Origin: an uncultured Ilumatobacter sp.
GTDB lineage: Bacteria; Actinomycetota; Acidimicrobiia; Acidimicrobiales; Ilumatobacteraceae
Direction of reading: 5' to 3'
Length of the DNA stretch: 64,000 nucleotides
Assembly (NCBI GenBank): GCA_938091165.1
Contig: CALKNK010000021.1
Span: 1-64,000 of the forward strand
How positions within the stretch are numbered: the stretch's first letter is position 1; each line of letters starts with the position of its first letter. Below, piece by piece: positions 50,482-59,265 of the stretch. Both the position numbers and the translations under genes were made by a program. The notes beneath the pieces were generated by a model that worked only from the letters and a program-made list of their open reading frames with translations, was not told the DNA's origin and searched no databases.

Positions 50482-50520
50482 GCTGAGACGAGTTGGTGCC
50501 TGGCGCCAAGTCGTCTCAGC
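50482..50520 (-). terminator. Long hairpin at the end of leuCD
   Basis: Arms 50482-50500 and 50502-50520 match over 19 positions with one mismatch and one G-T pair, starting GCTGAGACGA / TCGTCTCAGC. The structure includes the leuD stop codon (50516-50518). No T-tract follows. It probably ends the leuCD transcript. Confidence 0.6.
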
Positions 50521-51100
50521 GCATCCAGGCGGGGCGGTTCGTCTCGAAGTTGGTGATCTCGTCGACATGGGTCATCGTCAAGGCGATATCGTCAAGGCCG
50601 TTGAGGAACCGGTGTTGAGTAGCGTCATCCATCGGGAATGGTTCGTCGATGTTTGCAGCCGGCACTTCGAGCTTGCGTTGCCCCATGTCCACCACGATCG
50701 ACGTCTGAGGGTCGTCCTCGATGGCGGCCCAGATTGCCTCGACGACTACTTCAGGAACCACGACAGGCACGAGGCCGTTCTTTGTGCAGTTGTTGCGAAA
50801 GATGTCTGAGAAGCTCGGTGCAATCACAGCGTCGAAGCCATACTGCTGAATGGCCCACACAGCGTGTTCCCGTGAAGAGCCGACGCCGAAGGCGGGGCCT
50901 GCGACCAGGATGCTGGCACCGGCATAACGCTCGTCGTTGAGGACGAAGTCCTGCTGATCGCGCCACGCGGAGAAGAGGCCCCTCTCGAAGCCGGTGCGTT
51001 CGACCTGCTTCAACCAAATGGCGGGAATGATCTGGTCGGTGTCGACGTCGGACCGCTTCAATGGCACACCGGTTCCGGTGATGACCTCCACAGCTTTCAT
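50516..51100 (-). CDS. leuD: 3-isopropylmalate dehydratase small subunit
   Basis: A 194-residue swivel-domain subunit that isomerises 2- to 3-isopropylmalate together with LeuC. It has RSDVDTDQIIPAIWLKQVERTGFE, ILVAGPAFGVGSSREHAVWA (family GxGSSREH motif) and SFSDIFRNNCTKNGLVPV. The ATG at 51100 overlaps the leuC stop by four bases; the longer open frame upstream is a leuC shadow. It ends in a strong hairpin. Confidence 0.97.
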   Translation of the reverse strand: MKAVEVITGTGVPLKRSDVDTDQIIPAIWLKQVERTGFERGLFSAWRDQQDFVLNDERYAGASILVAGPAFGVGSSREHAVWAIQQYGFDAVIAPSFSDIFRNNCTKNGLVPVVVPEVVVEAIWAAIEDDPQTSIVVDMGQRKLEVPAANIDEPFPMDDATQHRFLNGLDDIALTMTHVDEITNFETNRPAWMR

Positions 51101-52503
51101 GATGTCGCCTCCAGATCGCCAGGCGTACAGAACGTGCCCTTGACCGCCGTTGCCGCAGCGACGGCCGGCGAGACGAGATGAGTTCGACCACCGGGGCCTT
51201 GGCGGCCCTCGAAGTTGCGGTTGCTGGTCGAGGCGGCGCGCTCCTTGGGGGCTAGCTTGTCGGGGTTCATCGCGAGACACATCGAACACCCGGGTTCGCG
51301 CCAGTCGGCGCCAGCAGCAGTGAAGATCTTGTCGAGACCTTCCTTGATCGCTTGGTCTTTGACCTTGTGGCTACCCGGAACGATCATCACGCGCGGCACG
51401 GTGACCTGATGGCCTTCCATCACCGTGGCGGCGGCACGGAGGTCCTCGATCCGGCTGTTAGTGCACGAACCGATGAACACAGTGTCGACGCTGACGTCGC
51501 GCATGCTTTGGCCGGCTCTGAGGCCCATGTAGTCGAGCGCTCGCTGCACGGTCTCCTGGGCGGTCTCGCTGTCGAAATCGCTTGGTGAAGGAATCGGTGT
51601 GTCGATGGAGGCGACCTGGCCGGGGTTGGTGCCCCACGAGACGTGCGGAGCGATCTGCGCCGCATTGAGCACGACTTCCTTGTCCCACTCGGCGTCATCA
51701 TCGGTGTACAGGGTCCTCCAGTCGGCAACGGCTGCATCCCAGTTGGGGCCCTGTGGTGCCTGCGCGCGGCCCTCGAGGTAGTCGAACGTGGTCTGGTCAG
51801 GAGCGATGAGACCGGCCTTGGCGCCGGCCTCTATCGACATGTTGCAGACCGTCATGCGGCCTTCCATCGAGAGTGACTGAATTGCCGATCCGCGGTACTC
51901 GATGATGTGGCCGATGCCGCCGCTGGTGCCGATCTCACCGAGGATCGCGAGAATTATGTCTTTTGCCGTGACACCGGGCTGGAGGTCTCCATCGACGGTG
52001 ACCGACATCCACTTTGGTCGACTTTGGGGGAGTGTCTGCGTGGCAAGCACGTGTTCGACCTCGCTGGTGCCGATGCCGAAGGCGATGGAACCGAACGCAC
52101 CGTGCGTTGCGGTGTGGGAGTCGCCGCACACGATGGTCATGCCCGGCATGGTTCGACCTTGCTCGGGTCCGATGACATGGACGATGCCCTGGTTGGGGTC
52201 GCCCATGGGGAAGTTCGTGATGCCGAACTCGGCGGTGTTGATTCGCAACGTGTCGATCTGCTTGGCGGAGGTCGGGTCGGCGATCGGTTGGTTGATGTTC
52301 TCGGTTGGGACGTTGTGGTCCTCGGTCGCAATCGTGAGGTCGGGTCGGCGCACACCTCGACCGCTCAGCCGGAGGCCGTCGAACGCTTGAGGGCTGGTGA
52401 CTTCGTGGACGAGGTGTAGGTCGATGTAGAGCAGTTCCGGCTCACCCTCGGTGGAGTGGACGAGATGGCGGTCCCACACTTTTTCTGGCAAGGTCTTTCC
52501 CAT
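51097..52503 (-). CDS. leuC: 3-isopropylmalate dehydratase large subunit
   Basis: A 468-residue aconitase-family subunit with a [4Fe-4S] cluster. The cluster cysteines lie in FIGSCTNSRIEDLRAA and GCSMCLAMNPDKL. The substrate-site segments are KVWDRHLV, TEDHNVPT, CGDSHTATHGAFG and SNRNFEGRQG. The ATG at 52503 has a good Shine-Dalgarno sequence (AGGAG, 7 bases upstream), unlike most unit-first genes here, so its mRNA has a real leader. The divergent IclR gene and a palindrome in between point to IclR control. Confidence 0.97.
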   Translation of the reverse strand: MGKTLPEKVWDRHLVHSTEGEPELLYIDLHLVHEVTSPQAFDGLRLSGRGVRRPDLTIATEDHNVPTENINQPIADPTSAKQIDTLRINTAEFGITNFPMGDPNQGIVHVIGPEQGRTMPGMTIVCGDSHTATHGAFGSIAFGIGTSEVEHVLATQTLPQSRPKWMSVTVDGDLQPGVTAKDIILAILGEIGTSGGIGHIIEYRGSAIQSLSMEGRMTVCNMSIEAGAKAGLIAPDQTTFDYLEGRAQAPQGPNWDAAVADWRTLYTDDDAEWDKEVVLNAAQIAPHVSWGTNPGQVASIDTPIPSPSDFDSETAQETVQRALDYMGLRAGQSMRDVSVDTVFIGSCTNSRIEDLRAAATVMEGHQVTVPRVMIVPGSHKVKDQAIKEGLDKIFTAAGADWREPGCSMCLAMNPDKLAPKERAASTSNRNFEGRQGPGGRTHLVSPAVAAATAVKGTFCTPGDLEATS

Positions 52504-52533
52504 TGCAAACTCCTGTTGACCTTCGATGGTTGC

Positions 52534-52556
52534 AGTGTCCCACATAGTGGGATACT
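52534..52556. promoter_or_regulatory. Operator-like palindrome in the leuC/iclR divergent promoter
   Basis: TCCCAC ATA GTGGGA (52538-52552) is a perfect 6-base inverted repeat. It extends imperfectly to AGTGTCCCAC/GTGGGATACT. On the plus strand it fills most of the 17-base spacer between TTGCAG (52530-52535) and TACTTT (52553-52558), which ends 9 bases before the iclR ATG. A protein bound here would block iclR and probably leuC. Confidence 0.65.
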
Positions 52557-52567
52557 TTTCTTGAGAT

Positions 52568-53230
52568 ATGGACAGGGTATCAGAAAATGTTGCGCCCGTG
52601 CCAGAGACTGGCGTCGGTGTGCTCGACAAGGCGATGGTCGTGATGCGAGCTATCTCCGATGCGCCATGTGGTCTCGCCGAGCTGCAGGCCTCGACTGGCC
52701 TTCCGCGGGCCACCGCACACCGTCTGGCGAGTGCCTTGGAAGCGCACGGACTGCTCCGGCGCAACGCAGCTGGCCGCTTTGAACTCGGTCATGGTCTGGT
52801 CGCCCTCGGACGGTTGTCGGCCAATCGTTTCCCGCTCGTCGACGTTGCTCGACCGGTCGCTACTGCGCTGTGCGATGCAACTGGTGAGGCCGTTCAGGTG
52901 TTCGTGCGGGAGGGCAGCCAGCGACGTTGTGTGTTGTCACTCGAATCAGCGCATGGTTTGCGGTGGATTGTTCCCGAGGGATCCTTGCTGCCGATCGAGG
53001 TCGGCTCGTCCGGCCGGTTGCTCGAAGGGGAGCCCGCCCGCAATGGCTGGATGCAGAGCGTCGGTGAGCGCGAGGCCGGCGTTGCCTCCGTGAGCGCTCC
53101 GATTCACACCGCCGACGGCGCGATCATCGGAGCACTGTCGTTGAGTGGGCCGGTCGAGCGTCTCTCCAAGCAGCCTGGCAAACGCTTCGGAACAATGGTC
53201 GTGGCCGCGGCGAGCAAGATCCGGCTGTAG
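52568..53230 (+). CDS. IclR-family regulator, NdgR/LtbR-like
   Basis: A 220-residue protein with an N-terminal winged helix-turn-helix (LAELQASTGLPRATAHRLASALEAHGLL, ~37-64) and an IclR effector domain (LCDATGEAVQVFVREGSQRRCVLSLES, then LPIEVGSSGRLLEG). Short IclR proteins divergent from leuCD are NdgR/LtbR in Streptomyces and Corynebacterium. They control leucine and other amino-acid genes, so the same role and autoregulation are inferred. The start is supported by TTGCAG-N17-TACTTT. Confidence 0.9.
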   Translation: MDRVSENVAPVPETGVGVLDKAMVVMRAISDAPCGLAELQASTGLPRATAHRLASALEAHGLLRRNAAGRFELGHGLVALGRLSANRFPLVDVARPVATALCDATGEAVQVFVREGSQRRCVLSLESAHGLRWIVPEGSLLPIEVGSSGRLLEGEPARNGWMQSVGEREAGVASVSAPIHTADGAIIGALSLSGPVERLSKQPGKRFGTMVVAAASKIRL

Positions 53231-53237
53231 CACTCCG

Positions 53238-53654
53238 TCAAGCTGCGGGCGCTGCATTGCGGAATTCGCGCCACAGCCACCAGAGCACTGGAAGCTGTAC
53301 CGGGAGGCGGATCCAGTTGGCCGGGCCCGCTGCTGTCCCAACGCTCCGGGTGAATCGGCCGTCAACCAGTTTTGGCTCGACCTTGTTGATCGCAGCATCG
53401 ATGTTCGCCGGGAACACGGCAATCGTAAGCACGACCAATCCGAGTGCGGAGATTTTCCGTGTAGCGGCGTTGAACATGCCGATCCCAAGCAGCAGCTCGG
53501 CGGCTCCGCTTGCCCGGTTGGCCAACGCAGCGCTCGGAAACCAGTCGGGCACGATCGCCTCGAAGAAGTCGGGCTTTGCAAAGTGGGCGACGCCGGCACC
53601 TGCGAAGACGATGCCGGCTGCAATTGCCGACGGTGGGGCAGGGTTCATCCTCAT
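53238..53654 (-). CDS. DoxX-like membrane protein
   Basis: A ~138-residue protein with four hydrophobic segments (SAIAAGIVFAGAGVAHFA, ASGAAELLLGIGMF, ISALGLVVLTIAVFPANID and a C-terminal IRLPVQLPVLWWLW). AHFAKPDFFEAIVPDWFP and the SGAAELLLGIG signature fit the DoxX family (COG4270-like). Function is unknown. The start could be ATG 53654 or 53648. The open frame extends far upstream but is a shadow of nadA. It converges on the IclR gene. Confidence 0.83.
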   Translation of the reverse strand: MRMNPAPPSAIAAGIVFAGAGVAHFAKPDFFEAIVPDWFPSAALANRASGAAELLLGIGMFNAATRKISALGLVVLTIAVFPANIDAAINKVEPKLVDGRFTRSVGTAAGPANWIRLPVQLPVLWWLWREFRNAAPAA

Positions 53655-53761
53655 GAGTGCAGTCTGCCGGGAACGAGCGGGCAGGAGGGCGCGGCGAGGC
53701 GCGGCCCGCGGTCCCAGCCCCCTTTGAGCCGGTGAACTGATCAGGTCGCCGGTCGGGGGCC

Positions 53762-53767
53762 TACGCT
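53762..53767 (+). promoter_or_regulatory. -10 element TACGCT of nadA
   Basis: TACGCT ends 7 bases before GTG 53775. Confidence 0.5.
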
Positions 53768-53774
53768 GGGCCTC

Positions 53775-54770
53775 GTGACCGACACCGCAACGAATGTGGA
53801 ACTGCTTCCGTCCAACTGGCGTGAGCAGGTGCTGACGCTTGCTGAGGAAAAAGACGCCGTGATCCTGGCGCACAACTATCAGCTTCCCGCGATTCAAGAC
53901 ATCGCCCACCACACTGGCGATTCGCTCGGCCTCAGTCGCGTGGCCGCCGAAGTCGAAGCATCGAAGATCGTGTTCTGTGGTGTTCATTTCATGGCGGAAT
54001 CCGCCAAGATCCTGAGTATGGACAAGACGGTCCTCATTCCTGATGAGCGCGCCGGGTGCAGCCTTGCCGAGACAATCACCGCCGACCAACTCAGAGCCTG
54101 GAAGGCAGAGCATCCCGGTGCCGTCGTTGTTAGCTATGTGAACACTACAGCGGCGGTGAAAGCCGAGACCGATATCTGCTGCACGTCGTCGAACGCCGTG
54201 GACGTCGTTAACTCGATCCCGGCCGAGACCCCGGTGCTGTTCGCCCCCGATCAGTTTCTCGGCGCCCACGTCCAACGCGTCACTGGTCGCGAGAACATGC
54301 ACATTTGGATGGGTGAGTGCCATGTACACGCCGGCATTAATGGCGCTGACCTGAAGGAACGTGTTGAGGCGGAACCGGATGCTGAATTGTTTGTGCACCC
54401 CGAGTGCGGCTGTGCCACCAGCGCCCTCTATCTCGTTGGGGCCGGCGTTGTGCCTCAGGAGCGGACCAGGATCTTGTCTACCGGCGGAATGATTGCCGCT
54501 TCCCGTGAGACGACCGCGAGCAAGGTCCTTGTTGCCACCGAGACCGGCATGATCCATCAGCTTCAAAAGGCGGCACCTCGCGTCGAGTTTGAAGCCGTCA
54601 ACCGCGCAGCAGTGTGCAAGTACATGAAGATGATCACTCCTGCAAAGCTCCTCAATTGTTTACAAAACCTCACCGACGAGGTCACGGTCGATCCCGACAT
54701 TGCCGATCAGGCTCGTATGTCGGTCGAGCGGATGATTGCCATCGGTACGACGTCGCCGACCGCCGAGTAG
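53775..54770 (+). CDS. nadA: Quinolinate synthase
   Basis: A 331-residue [4Fe-4S] enzyme that condenses iminoaspartate with dihydroxyacetone phosphate to quinolinate. It has AHNYQLPAIQDIAHHTGDSL, IVFCGVHFMAESAKIL, VNTTAAVKAETDICCTSSNAV, MGECHVHAGI and HPECGC; three conserved cysteines would hold the cluster. It is first of nadA-nadB-nadC. The GTG at 53775 is supported by TACGCT. Confidence 0.97.
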   Translation: MTDTATNVELLPSNWREQVLTLAEEKDAVILAHNYQLPAIQDIAHHTGDSLGLSRVAAEVEASKIVFCGVHFMAESAKILSMDKTVLIPDERAGCSLAETITADQLRAWKAEHPGAVVVSYVNTTAAVKAETDICCTSSNAVDVVNSIPAETPVLFAPDQFLGAHVQRVTGRENMHIWMGECHVHAGINGADLKERVEAEPDAELFVHPECGCATSALYLVGAGVVPQERTRILSTGGMIAASRETTASKVLVATETGMIHQLQKAAPRVEFEAVNRAAVCKYMKMITPAKLLNCLQNLTDEVTVDPDIADQARMSVERMIAIGTTSPTAE

Positions 54771-54787
54771 ATCGCGAAGATCATTCG

Positions 54788-56467
54788 ATGCTGCCTCGCA
54801 GACTCGCCGCTCCCGCCTCGACGTGGGAACGAGATGTTGACGTCGTCGTGCTTGGTTCAGGAGCTGCCGGATTATCGGCAGCGCTGGCGTGCCGCCCGGT
54901 GCGTAGCGTGCTTGTTGTAACCAAAGATGTGCTTTCAGCTGGGTCGACACAATGGGCCCAAGGTGGCCTAGCTGGCGTACTTCACCCATCAGACACGATC
55001 GAGAATCACGTTCGAGACACGCTCGCCGCAGGCGCCGGCCTCTGCGACGAAACCGTCGTGCGCGAGCTCGTCATGCAGGCACCAAAGTCGATCCGCTACC
55101 TGATGCGGCTTGGTGCAGCGTTCGATCCTGAGAGCGGCGGCACCGATATAGCGCTGACCCGTGAAGGTGGACACAGTCACAATCGAATTGTGCATTCTGG
55201 TGGAGATCAGTCGGGGGCCGAGGTCCAACGCACACTCGATGAGTCAGCGCTTGGTGCAGGTGTCGATGTGATGGCTCGAGCTTTTGCTCTTGACCTGGTG
55301 ATGGGCACCGCAGCGGACGGTCAGCGTCAGGTCGTGGGCGTCCGTATCGGTCAAACGGACTTTAGTGGAGCGCTGGTATCGGTCGGAACGATCACAGCTC
55401 GTGCGGTGGTGCTGGCCTGCGGTGGGTACGGCCAAGTGTTCGCCTCAACGTCGAACCCTCCAGCGGTGACTGGCGATGGAATAGCGATGGCGCTCCGAGC
55501 AGGCCTGCCGGTAACCGATATCGAATTCATCCAGTTTCACCCAACAGTGATGTGGCGTGGAGCGGGTGCCACCGGGCAGCAGGCATTGGTCTCTGAGGCA
55601 GTGCGGGGCGAGGGGGCGATCCTCTATGACGCCGCAGGTGAACGAATCATGGAAGGGGTGCATCCTCAAGAAGATCTTGCGCCGCGCGACGTCGTTGCTG
55701 CAGCGATCAGCAGGCGCATGGCCGAGGCGGCGGCCGGTGTCGCTGATCATGTTTACCTCGATGCGACCCATTTGGGAGAACGCTTCTACGAGCGATTCCC
55801 GTCGATTACTGCCGCATGTCGCGAGATTGGGCTTGACCCGGCGACTGAACGCATCCCTGTCGCACCCGCCGCGCACTATGTGTGTGGCGGTCTCCGCGCC
55901 GGCCTTGACGGTAGTACGACATTGCGTGGCTTCTACGCTGCTGGCGAGGTCACTGCCACCGGCGTGCATGGCGCCAACCGGCTGGCGTCGAACAGCTTGA
56001 CCGAGTCGATTGTTGCGGGGACCAGAGTCGGTCGCGATCTTGCCTGGGAGCTCCCTGACGCTGTGCAGCCTGATCCTGACACTCAGTATGCAGCGCACGA
56101 TCCGCTCGGGGAGGCGCTTTTGCACCCGTCTCGACTATTGCAGGTCCGCTCTGCGATGTCCCGCTATGTCGGGGTGTTGCGCAGCGCCGAGTCGCTGGCG
56201 TCAGCGGCAGACGCACTCAGATCGATTGCTGACACTCTTGCCACGAGTAAGGAGTTAGTAGAGCCTTCGCGACGTTCATGGGAGGGCACCAACCTGCTGA
56301 CCATCGCGGCTGCGATAGTGGCTGCAGCACAAGCCCGCACCGAGAGCCGCGGCTGTCACCGTCGCACCGACTTTCCCGAAGAGCGCGATGCGTGGCGAAC
56401 GCATCTTGACGTAGCGCTCGACGCCGCCGGCACGATCACCGTGTCGGGAGCCCCTTCCGGGGTCTGA
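54788..56467 (+). CDS. nadB: L-aspartate oxidase
   Basis: A 559-residue flavoprotein that oxidises aspartate to iminoaspartate, which NadA uses. It has the FAD motif VVVLGSGAAGLSAALAC, GGHSHNRIVHSGGD, DIEFIQFHPTVMW, ARGE-like active-site region AVRGEGAIL, and APAAHYVCGGLRAGLDGST with the ASNSLTESIV flavin-binding end. The ATG at 54788 lies 17 bases after nadA, and the longer open frame from 54614 is a nadA shadow. The succinate-dehydrogenase-like C-terminal helix domain is present. Confidence 0.96.
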   Translation: MLPRRLAAPASTWERDVDVVVLGSGAAGLSAALACRPVRSVLVVTKDVLSAGSTQWAQGGLAGVLHPSDTIENHVRDTLAAGAGLCDETVVRELVMQAPKSIRYLMRLGAAFDPESGGTDIALTREGGHSHNRIVHSGGDQSGAEVQRTLDESALGAGVDVMARAFALDLVMGTAADGQRQVVGVRIGQTDFSGALVSVGTITARAVVLACGGYGQVFASTSNPPAVTGDGIAMALRAGLPVTDIEFIQFHPTVMWRGAGATGQQALVSEAVRGEGAILYDAAGERIMEGVHPQEDLAPRDVVAAAISRRMAEAAAGVADHVYLDATHLGERFYERFPSITAACREIGLDPATERIPVAPAAHYVCGGLRAGLDGSTTLRGFYAAGEVTATGVHGANRLASNSLTESIVAGTRVGRDLAWELPDAVQPDPDTQYAAHDPLGEALLHPSRLLQVRSAMSRYVGVLRSAESLASAADALRSIADTLATSKELVEPSRRSWEGTNLLTIAAAIVAAAQARTESRGCHRRTDFPEERDAWRTHLDVALDAAGTITVSGAPSGV

Positions 56468-56485
56468 CCAGTTCCTGCCGCGTCG

Positions 56486-56491
56486 TACACT
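56486..56491 (+). promoter_or_regulatory. -10 element TACACT of nadC
   Basis: TACACT ends 6 bases before ATG 56498, so nadC can be made independently of nadAB. Confidence 0.45.
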
Positions 56492-56497
56492 GCGGCG

Positions 56498-57409
56498 ATG
56501 TTCGTTTTTCATCCGCTGTCGGAAGTGACGCGGCGACATCTGCTCGACGCCGGACTGGACCCCGATGCGCTGTCAGGCTTGATCCGCCACGCGATCGCCG
56601 AGGATCTGATGGGCGGTATCGACGTGACCTCGACGGCCACGGTTCCGGCGGATCAGCGCAGCATTGCGACCTTCGGCGCACGTGAGGCCGGAGTTGTGGC
56701 GGGCTTACCTGTCGTCGCCGCAGTGATCGAGACCGTCTGCGGCGACGCAGCGAGTGAACTGGAGTACCTCGTTCGCGACGCATCGCGAGTCGAGCTTGGA
56801 ACGAAGGTGGTCGAAGTCACAGCACCCACTCGTCTCATGCTTACTGCGGAACGAACTGCGCTTAACTTGCTCTGTCATCTTTCTGGGGTGGCGTCGCTGA
56901 CCCGAGAGTGGGCAGATGCTCTGGCTGGCACGTCGGCCGCAGTTCGCGACACCCGTAAGACCACTCCTGGAATGCGGGCACTCGAGAAGTACGCGGTGCG
57001 CTGCGGTGGGGGTGTGAACCATCGCATGGGTTTGTCAGACATGGCTCTCGTTAAGGACAACCACGTCGCCGCCGCAGGGGGGGTTGTCGAGGCCTACACC
57101 CTTGTCAAAGCCCTGGAATCGACCATCTCTGTTCAAATCGAGGTCGACTCGGTGGACGTCATGCGCCTTGCCATTGAGGCTGGAGCAGACGATGTGCTGA
57201 TCGACAACTTCACACTGGGTCAGATGCGCGAAGCCGTGCATCTTCGCAATGCGCTGAACCCGAACGTGCGTCTTGAAGCGAGCGGTGGCCTCACTGTTGA
57301 CACCGCTCGTCACGTCGCTGAGACTGGAGTCGACTTTATCGCTGTCGGTGAGCTGACGCATTCGTCTCGGGTGCTGGATTTTGGCCTCGACCTACAAGAA
57401 GTCCTCTGA
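56498..57409 (+). CDS. nadC: Nicotinate-nucleotide pyrophosphorylase (quinolinate phosphoribosyltransferase)
   Basis: A 303-residue enzyme that converts quinolinate and PRPP to nicotinate mononucleotide. It has AERTALNLLCHLSGVAS, the catalytic block DTRKTTPGMRALEKYAVRCGGG, NHRMGLSDMALVKDNH, VEVDS-like IQIEVDSVD and the final EASGGLTVDTARHVAETGVDFIAVGELTHS. It lies 30 bases after nadB with its own promoter element. Confidence 0.97.
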   Translation: MFVFHPLSEVTRRHLLDAGLDPDALSGLIRHAIAEDLMGGIDVTSTATVPADQRSIATFGAREAGVVAGLPVVAAVIETVCGDAASELEYLVRDASRVELGTKVVEVTAPTRLMLTAERTALNLLCHLSGVASLTREWADALAGTSAAVRDTRKTTPGMRALEKYAVRCGGGVNHRMGLSDMALVKDNHVAAAGGVVEAYTLVKALESTISVQIEVDSVDVMRLAIEAGADDVLIDNFTLGQMREAVHLRNALNPNVRLEASGGLTVDTARHVAETGVDFIAVGELTHSSRVLDFGLDLQEVL

Positions 57410-57455
57410 GATCTGCATGCCGGGAGGGTGAACGAATCGATGGTGGCCGCGCCAG

Positions 57456-57461
57456 TAGCGT
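57456..57461 (+). promoter_or_regulatory. -10 element TAGCGT of the FKBP lipoprotein gene
   Basis: TAGCGT ends 8 bases before ATG 57470, matching the element and distance before the lipoprotein at 43931. Confidence 0.5.
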
Positions 57462-57469
57462 GCTTGGCC

Positions 57470-58408
57470 ATGCGTCGGATCATTCCTATTCTTGTCACCC
57501 TCTCCCTGCTCGGTGCCGCTTGTGCCGGTTCGGATCCCGAGGCCGCTGCGGACACCGCAGTCGAAGACTTGGTCGACGATGCGGCTGACTCGGCAGCAGT
57601 TGCTGATGATGCCGTCAGCGATGACGCCAATGAGTCGGCGCCCGTTTCGACGAGCCCTGACAAACCAGCCGACGTTGCTTTTCCCGGAGAGGCGCCAGAG
57701 GAGCTCGAGGTCAACGTGTTGATCCCAGGCGACGGGCCCGAGTCGGAACTTGGTGACACCGTTATTGTCGACTACATCGGTGTGCGCAGCCTTGATGGAG
57801 TGGAATTCGACAACAGCTATGACCGGGGAATGCCCTTCGCCGTTGGTCCTCTCGGCGAAGCACAGGTGATCGCTGGGTGGAACGACGGCCTCATCGGGGT
57901 GCAAGCCGGCGCACAGCTGCAACTCGACATTCCCAGCAAACTGGCCTACGGCGAGGCAGCGCGGAGTGAGACCATTCGTGAGAACGAACCACTGACGTTC
58001 GTCATCGATATCCGATCGATCATCAAGCCGCCCGATCCGGCTGATGCCCCGACTGAGTCTGGTGTGGAGACATCCGAAGGCGCCACCGAACTGTCCTTTG
58101 AAGATCTCATCGAAGGTGACGGAGGGGTACTCGAAGAAGGGCAGACCGCTGTGTTCCATCTAGTGCTCTTCCGAGCAGACAATGGTGTCGAACTCGACAG
58201 CACCTGGACAGACGAGCCGATTCAGATTCCGATGGATCCGACCGGGTTCCCGGCACTGGTCCAGGGTATGCCAGGTATGGGCGTTGGTGGCCGACGAGCG
58301 ATCACGGCCCCGCCGTCACTCGCTTTCGGCGATGAGGGCAACCCGACGATCGGTCTTCCGGCCGATACCGATGTTGTTATCGTTGTTGACCTCGTCGGTG
58401 CTTACTGA
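57470..58408 (+). CDS. Lipoprotein with two FKBP-type peptidyl-prolyl isomerase domains
   Basis: A 312-residue exported protein. The lipobox is in MRRIIPILVTLSLLGAACAG (Cys18). An acidic Asp/Ala-rich linker follows (~20-80). The first FKBP domain (~85-195) has VIVDYIGVRSLDGVEFDNSY, IAGWNDGLIGVQAG and KLAYGEAA. The second (~215-312) is more divergent (TAVFHLVLFRADNGVELDSTW, LVQGMPGMGVGGRRAITAP, LAFGDEG). It would help fold exported proteins. The ATG at 57470 is set by the lipobox and TAGCGT. Confidence 0.9.
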   Translation: MRRIIPILVTLSLLGAACAGSDPEAAADTAVEDLVDDAADSAAVADDAVSDDANESAPVSTSPDKPADVAFPGEAPEELEVNVLIPGDGPESELGDTVIVDYIGVRSLDGVEFDNSYDRGMPFAVGPLGEAQVIAGWNDGLIGVQAGAQLQLDIPSKLAYGEAARSETIRENEPLTFVIDIRSIIKPPDPADAPTESGVETSEGATELSFEDLIEGDGGVLEEGQTAVFHLVLFRADNGVELDSTWTDEPIQIPMDPTGFPALVQGMPGMGVGGRRAITAPPSLAFGDEGNPTIGLPADTDVVIVVDLVGAY

Positions 58409-58429
58409 GACGCACACGCTGATTGAGCG

Positions 58430-59265
58430 TTAAGCGACGCGGTCGCCGGCTTGGAACACTCGCTTGCCCCGGGGATGCAGATCGCTGACGTCGAGTTCGG
58501 TGCCACTGAACATGACGGCGTCGGCGAGCTTGCCGATTTCGAGCGTGCCAAGGTCGCTATCAACGCCCATCAGTTCAGCGGCGACCCGTGTCGATGATTC
58601 GAAGACTGCAGTTGGCGACATCCCCAGTTCAGCCATTGCTCCGAGTTCGCGCAGGTTCTGGCCGTGTGGCGTGACGCCCGCATCGGTCCCCATCGCGATG
58701 TTTACGCCGGCGTCGATGGCCTTGCGGATCGACTGGCGATGAGCATCAACCACAGCACGGCACTTGTCGAGGATGACAGCGGGAAGATCGATGCCGCGAT
58801 CCGCTGCTTCGAGCAGGCCGAGCGGTGCGATAAGGGTGGGGACGAGATACGTGCCGGCATCGAGCATCATCTGAATCGCCTCGTCATCAAGATAGATCCC
58901 GTGCTCAATAGACCGAATTCCGGCTCGAATTGTGTTCTTGGTCCCATCGGTCGCCTGAGCGTGAGCCATCACGAAACGATCTGCTGCCGTAGCCTCTGCA
59001 ACAAGCACATTAAGTTCGTCCGCCACGAAGTGCGCGTGCTGGGGATCGTCTCGCATCGAGATCACGCCGCCCAACGTGCACACCTTGATGACGACAGCTC
59101 CCGCTCTGATTAATTCGCGGACCTTCTTACGCATCTCCTCGGGCCCGTCGACGATGTTGTGCGGCCGACCTAGACGCTCATCCATCATCCCCGGCATGTG
59201 TGCGCCGCACACCGCCCATCCATCACCATGGCCGCCGATCTGGCTGAGCCTGGCATACCTGAGAC
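58430..59265 (-). pseudogene. Amidohydrolase (imidazolonepropionase-like) lacking its N-terminal third
   Basis: Bases ~59255-58430 encode the C-terminal ~275 residues of a metal-dependent amidohydrolase: RLSQIGGHGDGW, EEMRKKVRELIRAGAVVIKVCTLGG (metal-bridging Lys), FVMAHAQATDG and SIEHGIYLDD (metal His), NIAMGTDAGVTPHGQN (catalytic Asp) and LADAVMFSGTEL. The usual first ~130-150 residues, with the HxH metal motif, are absent, because recognisable sequence starts right at the ubiB stop codon (59266). A deletion between ubiB and this gene is inferred. It has no promoter or start of its own and cannot be active as an amidohydrolase. Confidence 0.83.

Noticed and set aside
53655..54566. N-terminal extension of the DoxX-like gene into nadA
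   Set aside because: The extension is antisense to nadA; DoxX sequence begins at 53654 and family length fits that start.
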